A DNA stretch of 64,000 nt from Gloeocapsopsis sp. IPPAS B-1203 (lineage in GTDB: Bacteria; Cyanobacteriota; Cyanobacteriia; Cyanobacteriales; Chroococcidiopsidaceae), in NCBI RefSeq assembly GCF_002749975.1, contig NZ_PEIG01000007.1:223243-287242 (forward strand). The letters are read 5' to 3'. Of the stretch, positions 39,457-47,432 are shown piece after piece; position 1 is the stretch's first letter; each line of letters starts with the position of its first letter. Both the position numbers and the translations under genes were made by a program. The notes under the pieces are model-generated. The model saw nothing but the letters and a program-made list of their open reading frames with translations, was not told the DNA's origin and searched no databases.

Positions 39457-39875
39457 TACTTCTCCTCCCGTGCTTGACGTGCAGCTTGAATCCGTTGGGC
39501 GATCGCTTGCAATTTTTCTAGACTTGTTTGATCGAGACTATCTGCAAAAGCAGCAACAACATCAGGATTACCCACAGCCAAGAACCGATGCAACTGATCG
39601 TGGGCTTTAATCATTTGCGCTTGCTGTTTGGTAACTAGTGGACGCCAATAGAACGCTTTTGCTTTTTTATCACATGCTAGCCAACCCTTGTCAGTCAAAC
39701 GCCGCAGTACTGTGGTAACAGAAGTATAAGCTAATTCGCGGTTGGGATCGCTCAAGATGCGATCGTGGACATCTTTAACAGTGACAGAACCAACTTCCCA
39801 AATAATATTTAAAATCTCTGTCTCTAAGGGACCAAGTGATAGTTGTTTTGGACTGTAGTCAGGCAATGGAGACAT
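39456..39875 (-). CDS. petR: BlaI/CopY-type winged-helix repressor (PetR-like)
   Basis: A 139-residue BlaI-family regulator. The winged helix spans about 10-80 (LSLGPLETEILNIIWEVGSV, AYTSVTTVLRRLTDKGWL) and a C-terminal dimerisation region follows. It is coupled to the M56 protease gene and divergent from petJ. By analogy to PetR of Synechocystis it should repress petJ when copper is present and be removed by the protease. The assignment rests on family plus context. Confidence 0.84.
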   Translation of the reverse strand: MSPLPDYSPKQLSLGPLETEILNIIWEVGSVTVKDVHDRILSDPNRELAYTSVTTVLRRLTDKGWLACDKKAKAFYWRPLVTKQQAQMIKAHDQLHRFLAVGNPDVVAAFADSLDQTSLEKLQAIAQRIQAARQAREEK

Positions 39876-40170
39876 ATTAGTCTGGATTTTAGATTAACTA
39901 TTACTAAATCTCTGGTGTGAATTGTAAATGTGCCTTTCGACCAAAGTCGAGGCTACCCAAGCAAATTGTACCTTCGTACACTAAGACAAGGTTTTGGTTA
40001 TTAAGTTCACGGAGGTGAACTTAGTTTATTTAGCAGCGAATTTATTCGCATTCTTTTATTTAGATTACCAGTTATTAACTTTCCTTTGACAGGCTGTCTT
40101 TTGACGCAGATATTTTTTCTATCTCAAAATCAACGTAATTTGGCGTATGGATTAATGAGGAAACACAAGC
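39876..40170. other. Divergent petR-petJ promoter region
   Basis: Holds the 21-bp block copy B near petJ, a shared TTTAGATTA at 39888-39896 (near petR) and 40059-40067 (near petJ), and palindromes CGAC-CAAA-GTCG (39939-39950), TGTAC-CTTC-GTACA (39967-39980), AAGTTCAC-GGAG-GTGAACTT (40003-40022) and GCGAATTTATTCGC (40036-40049). No gene is seen. Confidence 0.55.
40085..40105 (+). promoter_or_regulatory. Shared 21-bp control block, copy B (upstream of petJ)
   Basis: TTTGAC-AGGC-TGTCTTTTGAC, containing the perfect dyad GACAG-G-CTGTC. It ends 65 bp before petJ. GACA/TGTC half-sites recall the TACA/TGTA half-sites of BlaI/CopY operators, so PetR is the natural candidate ligand. Confidence 0.6.
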
Positions 40171-40503
40171 GTGAAAAAAATATTGTCAATTGTCTTACTT
40201 TTAGTCATCTGCACTTTCGCTTTGACACGTCCAGCTTTAGCCGCAGATGCTGCGAGTGGTGCAAAAATCTTTAGTGCAAATTGTGCGGCGTGTCATATGG
40301 GTGGGCGTAACGTTGTCGCTGCACAGAAAACTTTGAAGCAAGATGATTTAGATAAGTACAGCATGAACTCAGCAGAAGCGATTATCAATCAAGTGAAAAA
40401 TGGCAAAAATGCTATGCCTGCTTTTAAAGGACGTCTTAACGATCAACAAATTGAAGATGTAGCAGCGTATGTGTTAGAACAGGCGGCTAAGGGCTGGACT
40501 TAA
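40171..40503 (+). CDS. petJ: Cytochrome c6 (copper-independent photosynthetic electron carrier)
   Basis: Soluble lumenal c-type cytochrome carrying electrons from cytochrome b6f to photosystem I, replacing plastocyanin when copper is scarce. The GTG-started 110-residue precursor has a signal peptide ending RPALAADA. The haem motif is CAACH, and the axial Met is in [10 protein letters not shown]. The divergent BlaI/M56 pair suggests copper control. A terminator follows at 40544. Confidence 0.95.
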   Translation: MKKILSIVLLLVICTFALTRPALAADAASGAKIFSANCAACHMGGRNVVAAQKTLKQDDLDKYSMNSAEAIINQVKNGKNAMPAFKGRLNDQQIEDVAAYVLEQAAKGWT

Positions 40504-40543
40504 GTCGTATTAATTGAATGACGAGCCAAAATATACATACCTT

Positions 40544-40574
40544 GCCCTAAAAATCTATCTTTTGGGGCTTTTTG
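40544..40574 (+). terminator. Rho-independent terminator of petJ
   Basis: Stem GCCCTAAAA (40544-40552) and TTTTGGGGC (40560-40568), with one T-G pair and a 7-base loop, followed by a run of five T. Confidence 0.85.
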
Positions 40575-40608
40575 TTAACCACAAGTCATTTAGCAAGGTT
40601 GGTGTCGT

Positions 40609-41472
40609 ATGGTTACGGGGATTATACCTCACTTCATTGTCCTAATAATCAGCACCAATATCTTTTTTGGGACACCGCAAGGAATTGAAGAACTTGTTCG
40701 AGGTGAGTGCACTGAAGCGATTCATCACTTATCCCAAGTGATTCAGTATCAAGATCATTTTGCTCCAGCTTACAGTAATCGATGTCTAGCCTACCTACAG
40801 TTAGAACAGTACCATCAGGCAATTCAAGATTGTCGCCAAGCAACGATCTTATCTCCTCACAGCACAGAAGCTTATTTACATCGAGGACTTGCTTATTACC
40901 GACTCGGTAATTATTCAAGTGCGATCGCCAGCTACAATCAGTTAATTGAGCAAAAACCTCATGATTTTCGCGCTTACTATAATCGCGGGATTGCCTTGTC
41001 TGCTATCGGAAACTACAAAAGTGCGATCGCATACAATCAAGCTTTGTGTCAAATTCCTCTCAAGGGGCAACTCTGAGCAGATATCTACAACGATCGCGGA
41101 TTAGCACAGTTCAACTTACAAAACTACGAAGGTGCGATCGCAGATTTTTCTTTAGCAATTCGTCTCAACGCTAACGATGCGCGTGCTTATTACAACCGAG
41201 GATGTGCGTGTCAAAAACACGGCGACGAACACAATGCCATTCATGATTTTACTCAATCACTACGTCTCAATCCGGTAAATGTTGCTGCTTATGTTAACCG
41301 AGGTCTTGCTCGATATCAACTAGGCTATCAGCAAGCTGCGATCGCCGATTTACAACAAGCCGCCCAAGGCTACCTTCACCAAGGAGAAACAGCCGCCTGT
41401 CACAAGCTCTTAAAGCTACTCCAAATTCAACGCGACACCACCGAGTGGCAGATTGCCAGTATCGATGCTTGA
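40609..41472 (+). pseudogene. TPR-repeat protein gene with in-frame stop
   Basis: A protein of tetratricopeptide repeats after an N-terminal hydrophobic segment. The first part runs to GNYKSAIAYNQALCQIPLKG, then TGA at 41074-41076. The same frame continues directly with DIYNDRGLAQFNLQNYEGAI, ARAYYNRGCACQKHG and VAAYVNRGLARYQLGY to a TGA ending at 41472. One residue also seems to be missing from the helix at SAIAYNQAL. The simplest reading is a nonsense mutation. The first 155 residues alone could still fold as about three repeats. Confidence 0.72.
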
Positions 41473-42087
41473 GTGTGTGGACATTCTGTTATTCTTCATA
41501 TTGTGTATTATGCAACGCCCATTATTTAACAGATTGTGCTTTATTAAACAGAATTTTCAACGTGCTTTCAAATAATAGCTGTAAATTTTTGTAATTGAAA
41601 CTTGTGAATTTCGATGCGCTAGTTTACTTTATTGAATAAGTTATCCTGCCGTCTCAGAATTTATTTTGTAAAAAATGGTATAGCATACCATTTTTTAGAT
41701 TAGCATAGATTGCACCAAGAAATGCACTCTGGTTTTTGTCTGTGCCAAATTCTGACTATAAATTCCATCACTCAATTTCTTCTAGTCTCAATTTTTCAGC
41801 ACACTTATCGTCAGACAGCATCGACTTGTTCGTTCAGCGTAGTAAACCAAAAACAGGTAACGTTATAGGTTTTGTGGATTTGCTCGCTGCATTGCAAATA
41901 TACTAGAGAACTTCTCTATGAAGCTTGCTCTTACAGTAGCAGTGTCGTTCATGTTTTAGGTTCATCGAGGCTACTGTTTTGCGTTCATGTTCGTGCAGAT
42001 GTTGTGCGTCAGTTGAGCTAGTTTCCTTGTTGGTTGTGAGATTTAAAACGTTTCAGATTACATCACATCAAGACTAAGTAGAATTTT
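41473..42087. other. Leader region of the radical SAM/peptide cluster
   Basis: About 600 non-coding bases. It holds an 8-bp perfect inverted repeat ACAGTAGC (41933-41940) / GCTACTGT (41970-41977) and a direct repeat CGTTCATGTT at 41946-41955 and 41982-41991, about 100-150 bp before the first cluster gene. These may be regulator sites. A short inverted stretch AAATGGTATAGCATACCATTTT lies near 41674-41695 and could end the upstream transcript. Confidence 0.5.
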
Positions 42088-42660
42088 ATGACTACACAGA
42101 CAAAGCATGAACCGGAAATCACAGAGGTGCTGAGTTCTGAACTTCAGACCTTTTTCCTGGCAAATGTCCATGAAATAGAGCATTTTCCAATTGCAAATAT
42201 TCTTTTTAAAGACATTGCGCCAGTTCTAGCGCAGCCAGGGATGCTGAGTCGTGCTGTCTCAGCAATTAGTCCGGTAGTGATGGAGTTGAAGCCAGATAAA
42301 ATCTTAGCAGTAGATGCACGCGGGTTCATTCTAGGGGCTGCGTTGGCAGATCGTACTGAGGCTGGACTCGTGATGGTACGCAAGCCAGGCAAGTTGCCAG
42401 GTACCGTTCATCGCTTTGCTTACACCTGTGAATACAGTAGCGGACATCTAGAGGTTACAGATGGTGTCATAGACTACGGAGATCGTTGTCTAATTGTCGA
42501 TGATTTGTTAGCAACAGGCGGTACCGCACGCGCAACGTCTGACTTTACTGTTGAACGAGGTGCAATCGTTGTCGGCTACTGCTTTATGGTAGAGATTGAG
42601 GCTCTTGAGGGGCGAAAGCGGCTGCATGATGGACCAGTACATACTATCTTTCGCTGTTGA
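42088..42660 (+). CDS. Adenine phosphoribosyltransferase-like enzyme of the peptide cluster
   Basis: A 190-residue type I phosphoribosyltransferase resembling APRT. Family features include HFPIANILFKDIAPVLAQPG, ILAVDARGFILGAALADRT, VMVRKPGKLPG and the PRPP-binding loop CLIVDDLLATGGTARAT. The canonical reaction is adenine plus PRPP to AMP. It is the first gene of a tight cluster that also has a PRPP-synthetase homologue, so the acceptor may be a base or another cluster product rather than salvage adenine. The next gene begins 35 bp downstream. Confidence 0.85.
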   Translation: MTTQTKHEPEITEVLSSELQTFFLANVHEIEHFPIANILFKDIAPVLAQPGMLSRAVSAISPVVMELKPDKILAVDARGFILGAALADRTEAGLVMVRKPGKLPGTVHRFAYTCEYSSGHLEVTDGVIDYGDRCLIVDDLLATGGTARATSDFTVERGAIVVGYCFMVEIEALEGRKRLHDGPVHTIFRC

Positions 42661-42695
42661 CTTGCTTGGTTATTGAACAATTCGGAGGAAGTCTC

Positions 42696-43931
42696 ATGGA
42701 AGCACTAAGCTGGTTGAGAGAACCTGTTGACGAAGACACGACTCGATTTCGTTTGCAGGCGATGGTTGAGCGTGAGTTTAGTCAGAGAACCAGCACAACA
42801 GATCTCAAAACAATCTATCTATTTTTGACCCGAAAGTGCAATCTTGGCTGCCAGCACTGCTACATCGAAGGTGTCGGTCCAAATGCAAAGGGAGTTGACT
42901 TTAACTTCGAGACTATTCAGGGATTAATTGAGCAGGCGCGTCCTAACGGATTACGAAAGGTCAAGGTATCTGGCGGTGAACCAATGGTTCATAAAGAATT
43001 CCGGATGATTATGGAATATCTTGGCTCGATTGGCTTACGCGAACTTGTCCTAGAAACGAACGGTACACTCTTTAAACATGACACGCTCGCATGGTTAGAG
43101 AAAATTCCAAACTTGACAGTTTTTATCAGTCTCGATCATTTTGATCCTGAAGCGCACGATAAATTTCGAGGCAGAGTTGGTGCTTTTGACCGAACGGTGG
43201 AAGTGCTTCAAACGCTTGGTCAGACAAACATTGATAGTGTTGTCACCACAACCGCATATCGAAGCAATTACAATAAGATTGCGCAGATCATTGACTTGGT
43301 TCTCGGTTGGGGAATAAATCGGCATCGCACTCTTCTGAATATTCATCCAATAGGAAATGCCCGAGGACACCTCGACAATGCGATTACGCTGGATGAATGC
43401 GAAGAGTTGATTGGTAACTTACTAGAGTTAGAGAGTTTCCGCACCGGTCGTGCCTACATGACGCTTCCGCCAGCATTGATGCCACTGCAGTATCTCAACG
43501 GAGTGCATACCTGTGGCTGGGGAGACAATGTTTTGGGTATCCTCTCCAACGGTAATATTTCCATGTGCAGTGCGTCTTATGATGATGCAGAAATGATCGG
43601 CGGTAACGCATTTGATCAATCCCTTTTAGACATTTGGCACAACAGCCCGTTTTTTGAAGAACTGCGCCAGATTGGTAAGGGTAATGTCAAAGGAGTTTGC
43701 GGAAACTGCATCTTTTATAAAGTCTGCCGTGGTGTCTGCAAGATGAGCAGCTATGGACACTATGGTGAAAAGGATGCACCATATCCGTTATGTCAGGAGA
43801 TTTATAACAGCGGACAATTCCCAAGCTATGCGCTGATCGATCCAAATCAGGACTCTACGTATAAGCGTGGTGTCATTCGCGAGCAGCGGGCAGAAATGGA
43901 ACATACCGAACCGGAGAAAATTCACAGCTAA
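42696..43931 (+). CDS. Radical SAM/SPASM peptide-modifying enzyme
   Basis: A 411-residue radical SAM protein, starting MEALSWLREPVDED behind a good GGAGGAAG site. The cluster-binding motif C48-x3-C52-x2-C55 is in TRKCNLGCQHCYIEG, followed by KVSGGEPMVHKEF. The C-terminal SPASM region has Cys-rich phrases HTCGWGDN, SMCSAS, VCGNCIFYKVCRGVCKMSS and PLC for extra iron-sulfur clusters. This architecture is typical of RiPP-modifying enzymes that make carbon-carbon or thioether links or epimerise residues. The peptide gene at 44779 is the presumed substrate. Confidence 0.9.
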   Translation: MEALSWLREPVDEDTTRFRLQAMVEREFSQRTSTTDLKTIYLFLTRKCNLGCQHCYIEGVGPNAKGVDFNFETIQGLIEQARPNGLRKVKVSGGEPMVHKEFRMIMEYLGSIGLRELVLETNGTLFKHDTLAWLEKIPNLTVFISLDHFDPEAHDKFRGRVGAFDRTVEVLQTLGQTNIDSVVTTTAYRSNYNKIAQIIDLVLGWGINRHRTLLNIHPIGNARGHLDNAITLDECEELIGNLLELESFRTGRAYMTLPPALMPLQYLNGVHTCGWGDNVLGILSNGNISMCSASYDDAEMIGGNAFDQSLLDIWHNSPFFEELRQIGKGNVKGVCGNCIFYKVCRGVCKMSSYGHYGEKDAPYPLCQEIYNSGQFPSYALIDPNQDSTYKRGVIREQRAEMEHTEPEKIHS

Positions 43932-43936
43932 GCAAT

Positions 43937-44671
43937 ATGCAGCACAGGAATTCATCGATGTTCAACCAAGGCTGGCAAAAGTTAAGCGAGCAAACAAAGC
44001 AGGATGCGAACCTTGATTCACGTCTTGTCTGTGTTCAAGAGGCAGTGAGGTTTCGCTATGAACAAACTGATGATCCTGGTCATGATTGGTTGCATGTGAT
44101 GCGAGTGTTGAAAAGCTGCAAGCAGATCGGTGCATTGGTTGGTGCAGATATGCAAATCCTTGCTTCCTCAGCACTTTTGCATGACCTAATCAATGTTCCT
44201 AAAAATAGCCCCAAACGTTCTGAGGCTAGCACAGCAGCAGCTAAAGCCTCAGAGGATATCTTGAGGAATGCTGGCTATGACGATATTGAAGTACAGCGTA
44301 TCCAAAGAGTGATTATTGAACACAGCTATTCTCTTGGCTATCCCCCGTCATCGATCGAGTCAGCAGTTTTGCAAGATGCCGATCGGCTAGATGCGCTCGG
44401 AGCTATTGGCATTTTCCGTGCAGCAACCTGTGGGTGCCGACTTGGTGCTGCCTATTATCATCTCGACGATCCGTTCGCTAGCGATCGCGTCCTCGACGAT
44501 CAGCAATACACCGTTGACCATTTCTTTACGAAGTTGCTTGATCTGGGCAAGCAAATGAACACTGCTCCGGCACAGGCGATCGCAGAACATCGTGTATCTT
44601 TTCTGCGTGATTTTTTAACTGAATTGCGGCTGGAAATCGTTGAGACCGCTTTTGGAGATTTCCCAAATTAA
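43937..44671 (+). CDS. HD-domain phosphohydrolase of the peptide cluster
   Basis: A 244-residue HD-superfamily metal-dependent phosphohydrolase resembling YedJ/uncharacterised HD proteins. Metal ligands are visible in PGHDWLHVMRV, ALLHDLINVP, IEHSYSLGY and QDADRLDALGAIGIFRA. Such enzymes remove phosphate from nucleotides or sugar phosphates. Placement right after the radical SAM gene (5-bp gap) suggests it trims a phosphorylated intermediate. A later ATG at 43958 is possible. Its 3' end was copied into the spacer before the peptide gene. Confidence 0.87.
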   Translation: MQHRNSSMFNQGWQKLSEQTKQDANLDSRLVCVQEAVRFRYEQTDDPGHDWLHVMRVLKSCKQIGALVGADMQILASSALLHDLINVPKNSPKRSEASTAAAKASEDILRNAGYDDIEVQRIQRVIIEHSYSLGYPPSSIESAVLQDADRLDALGAIGIFRAATCGCRLGAAYYHLDDPFASDRVLDDQQYTVDHFFTKLLDLGKQMNTAPAQAIAEHRVSFLRDFLTELRLEIVETAFGDFPN

Positions 44672-44782
44672 CTAAAGGAGAAAACGAAAATGCCAGATTA
44701 ATCGCAGAATATCGCGTCTTGGAAATCGTTGAGGACGCTTTTAAAGATTGCCCAAATTAATTAAAGGAGAAAACGAAAATGC
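44579..44782 (+). repeat. Partial tandem duplication across the peptide-gene leader
   Basis: Copy 1 (44579-44693) covers the end of the HD gene, its stop, AAAGGAGAAAACGAAA and an ATG. Copy 2 (44701-44782) repeats this with about 33 bases lost and a few substitutions, and supplies the ribosome-binding site and ATG of the peptide gene. Copy 1 now leads only to a four-codon ATG CCA GAT TAA frame. Confidence 0.85.
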
Positions 44783-45018
44783 AAGACATGGTAAGCTTCG
44801 TATCTAAAACAATTCAAGAATCAGGTGGCAGTAACATTGATCAGGCAAAACTTGCCGATGTTTCAGCAACACTTGTTTCAGAAGTGATACAAGAAGTCAG
44901 TGCAGAAGCTGCGAGTGAGGCAGCAATAGAAGCTGCGGCGGAAGCATCGAGTGAAGCTGCGGCAGAAGCTGCTGCTGAATCGGGATTTGGAGCGCCTCGC
45001 TTTGGTGGCTTTCGCTAA
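44779..45018 (+). CDS. Putative RiPP precursor peptide
   Basis: A 79-residue peptide. Residues 1-32 form a mixed leader (MQDMVSFVSKTIQESGG). Residues 33-68 are a long helix-prone Glu/Ala/Ser run with repeated EAASEAA/EAAAEA units. The C-terminus is SGFGAPRFGGFR, with two FGxxR motifs (FGAPR and FGGFR). It has a strong AAAGGAG site, sits between the HD and adenylating genes and is the only small gene in the cluster. A leader plus short aromatic/Arg core is what radical SAM/SPASM enzymes typically process. It resembles no precursor family I can name with certainty. Confidence 0.75.
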   Translation: MQDMVSFVSKTIQESGGSNIDQAKLADVSATLVSEVIQEVSAEAASEAAIEAAAEASSEAAAEAAAESGFGAPRFGGFR

Positions 45019-45038
45019 GTTTTGCCGTGAGTTAATTT

Positions 45039-46520
45039 ATGTTGCATGAGGATGAGAAGCACGCGATATCACTTGAAGCATTTTCTGATGAAATTGTTTC
45101 TCGTTTGAAGGATGTAGATGACATCGATCCCGTTTCTCTAGCACAGCTATTTTCCATGAGCTTTGGAAAGAATGCATATTCGCGTGCTTTGTTTTCTGCA
45201 CTTCAAACTGCCTTACTTTGGCGAACCGTTGAACATGCACAACGTCATACTATCTATTACAAACGAGAAGTTTATGCGGCTTGGCAAGAGTCGTCACAAA
45301 CAAAACGCACGAGTTTAGATGGTTTGCCAACAATCGACCGCGCTACTATCACTAGCCACTTTCCTGAATTCATTGCCAATGACGTACATCTGCGTTCCGT
45401 TTGTCATACCTCAGGCACAACTGGACAACCGTTGGAAATCTACAAATCCTTTGAGGAGGTTAATTTCATTGGTCGGTTCTTCACCGAGTTGTTTCAGCCA
45501 GCTTTTACAGTGCCAAGTCGCCCTCTGACATTGAGCTTTCCCACACCGCATCATGGTGTACCTGTCCCAATGCCGAGTCCTGGAATTAGCTTTGTCAGCG
45601 GAGTTACAGATGATACCCTCATCCGTGATGCTCTGCGGGTTTTGTCCACTGAATACCACGTGGTCAATCACGATCGCCGCATCTCCATCCTTAGCGGAAT
45701 GGCATTTCAGGTGCTATTTTTTACCAGTTTCCTTCTAGAGCAACAAATTGATCCAAAGAGCTTTCAGCTAAGGTTAATCAACGTGGCTGGAGGTTTCGTC
45801 CCCCTGCACTGGCGACGGTTCCTCGGCGACGCATGGGGTTGCATTGTTAACGATCGCTTTTCGTTGACCGAGACGGTAGGAGGTGCTTCACGCTGTCATA
45901 CTTGCCAATGGTTCAAGCCTGATCCGCACGTTTTTTTTGAGGTGATTGAAGTTGATTCTGAAGAACCTGTTGACGAAGGAATCGGACGTTTAGTAGTTAC
46001 GAACCTGTATCCATTCGCGCAAATGATGCCGCTGATTCGGTATGTAACCGGTGACATCGTGCGCTGTCGTACCTGTCATTGTACGCCTTCACCAGTTTTC
46101 CAGTTCCTGGGACGGGCGCGAAATAGTATCAGTTCTGGCAGCGGTAAGAATCGGCGGTGGTTCATCTTCTCAGCAGAACTGCATGAAGTTCTAGCAGGAA
46201 TTCCGGATCTTAATGTTTATGAGTGGTTTTCCAATGTTCGAGAAGTCAAGGATCGTACTGTTGGTTCGCTTCCCATTGTCGCTCTCAAAAGTTCAGAAAA
46301 CAGCAATGGTCAGCTTGAGATTCTGCTATCGGTAGAATTGAAATATGCACCGCACTGTTATCCAGAACGATTGCGCGAAATTGAAAAATTGATTGTCGAA
46401 TATCTCAAAAATGTGGAAGGCAGCGAATTTGGTGCGGCTTACGATAGCGGAGAAATGACTTTCACAGTTCAGTTTCTACCCCCTGGAGGACTCAAAGACT
46501 CCTACATCATCAAAATCTAA
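45039..46520 (+). CDS. PaaK-like adenylate-forming enzyme of the peptide cluster
   Basis: A 493-residue member of the phenylacetate-CoA ligase/CapK family of ANL adenylating enzymes. The P-loop-like motif is VCHTSGTTGQPLEIYKS, and the C-terminal core has TNLYPFAQMMPLIRYVTGDI. Two Cys pairs (RCHTCQW and RCRTCHC) probably bind zinc, as in this family. It would activate a carboxylate as acyl-AMP. In this cluster the target may be the peptide C-terminus or a small acid added to it. It starts 20 bp after the peptide gene. Confidence 0.85.
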   Translation: MLHEDEKHAISLEAFSDEIVSRLKDVDDIDPVSLAQLFSMSFGKNAYSRALFSALQTALLWRTVEHAQRHTIYYKREVYAAWQESSQTKRTSLDGLPTIDRATITSHFPEFIANDVHLRSVCHTSGTTGQPLEIYKSFEEVNFIGRFFTELFQPAFTVPSRPLTLSFPTPHHGVPVPMPSPGISFVSGVTDDTLIRDALRVLSTEYHVVNHDRRISILSGMAFQVLFFTSFLLEQQIDPKSFQLRLINVAGGFVPLHWRRFLGDAWGCIVNDRFSLTETVGGASRCHTCQWFKPDPHVFFEVIEVDSEEPVDEGIGRLVVTNLYPFAQMMPLIRYVTGDIVRCRTCHCTPSPVFQFLGRARNSISSGSGKNRRWFIFSAELHEVLAGIPDLNVYEWFSNVREVKDRTVGSLPIVALKSSENSNGQLEILLSVELKYAPHCYPERLREIEKLIVEYLKNVEGSEFGAAYDSGEMTFTVQFLPPGGLKDSYIIKI

Positions 46521-46547
46521 CTGCACCGCGTCGCAAAGGAGGTTAAA

Positions 46548-47432
46548 GTGCTGGTGCTGACGACGTCAACTGCGACGGAAATAGCTTACCGTGTTGCCAG
46601 CAAATTAAACGTACCTATCGAGGTACTTGTGACGCACTATTTCCCAAACGGTCAAATCGAGGTTGTTCCTCCAAAATCAAACACGCATGTTGATGAAGTT
46701 TGTCTATTTCAGTCATTTCCTGATAGGGTCAACGATCGCCTAATCGAGTTATTGCTGGCACTTCAGGCTGTTCGCATTTTGAAACCTCGTCATCTAACGA
46801 TTGTGCTGCCCTACCTTCCCTATACGCGCTCAGACAAGCCTGTGTCTACAGGCGCATTGCTCCCGTTTTCTGCTATTGCACACTTGATTGAACAACCCTG
46901 CATGACTCGTCTAGTAACGGCAGAGCTTCACGTTCCTCAACTTGCAGTTGCATTTCGTTGTCCAGTGGTAGAGATCGATACGATGCCGATGTTTGCCCAA
47001 TACCTTCGCCAAAGCGATTTGGGATCAGTTGTTGTTGTCAGTCCTGATCTTGGCGGTGCAAAACGAGCCGAACGACTGGCAGCTGAACTTCATGTGCCAG
47101 TTGCCGTCATGCGTAAAATCCGACACGGTAACGTCAAAGAAAGTATTGAAATTCTTGGACAGGTGAAAGGAAAGTGTGCCGTTATTGTTGATGACGAAGT
47201 TAATTCTGGTGAGTCACTCATTTCAGCTGCTAAGCTGACGCTCAGTGCTGGTGCTACGAGTGCAATTGCTGTCGCCGTTCATCCTCTTTTTACTCTTGAG
47301 GCGATTCACCGGATCGAACAATCGCCATTGCAGCACGTCCTAGTGAGTGATAGCGTTCCCTTGACATCAGTGGCTACAAATAAAATAGAGGTGCTGTCGC
47401 TCACTGAAATTCTTGCTGAGATGCTTCACTGA
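46548..47432 (+). CDS. Diverged ribose-phosphate pyrophosphokinase homologue
   Basis: A 294-residue PRPP-synthetase-like protein, GTG start behind AGGAGG. Recognisable are HYFPNGQIEVVP, LTIVLPYLPYTRSDKP, TAELHVPQLAVAF, VVVSPDLGGAKRAERLA and the PRPP-loop region CAVIVDDEVNSGESL. In canonical Prs the last two are usually DLHxxQ and DDMIDTAGT, so key positions differ. It may make PRPP for the cluster's phosphoribosyltransferase, accept another sugar phosphate, or be a regulatory homologue. A housekeeping prs presumably exists elsewhere. Confidence 0.82.
   Translation: MLVLTTSTATEIAYRVASKLNVPIEVLVTHYFPNGQIEVVPPKSNTHVDEVCLFQSFPDRVNDRLIELLLALQAVRILKPRHLTIVLPYLPYTRSDKPVSTGALLPFSAIAHLIEQPCMTRLVTAELHVPQLAVAFRCPVVEIDTMPMFAQYLRQSDLGSVVVVSPDLGGAKRAERLAAELHVPVAVMRKIRHGNVKESIEILGQVKGKCAVIVDDEVNSGESLISAAKLTLSAGATSAIAVAVHPLFTLEAIHRIEQSPLQHVLVSDSVPLTSVATNKIEVLSLTEILAEMLH

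Noticed and set aside
44690..44701. ATG CCA GAT TAA after a good ribosome-binding site, as a possible leader peptide
   Set aside because: It lies in the first copy of a partial duplication, so it is more simply a by-product than a functional attenuator.
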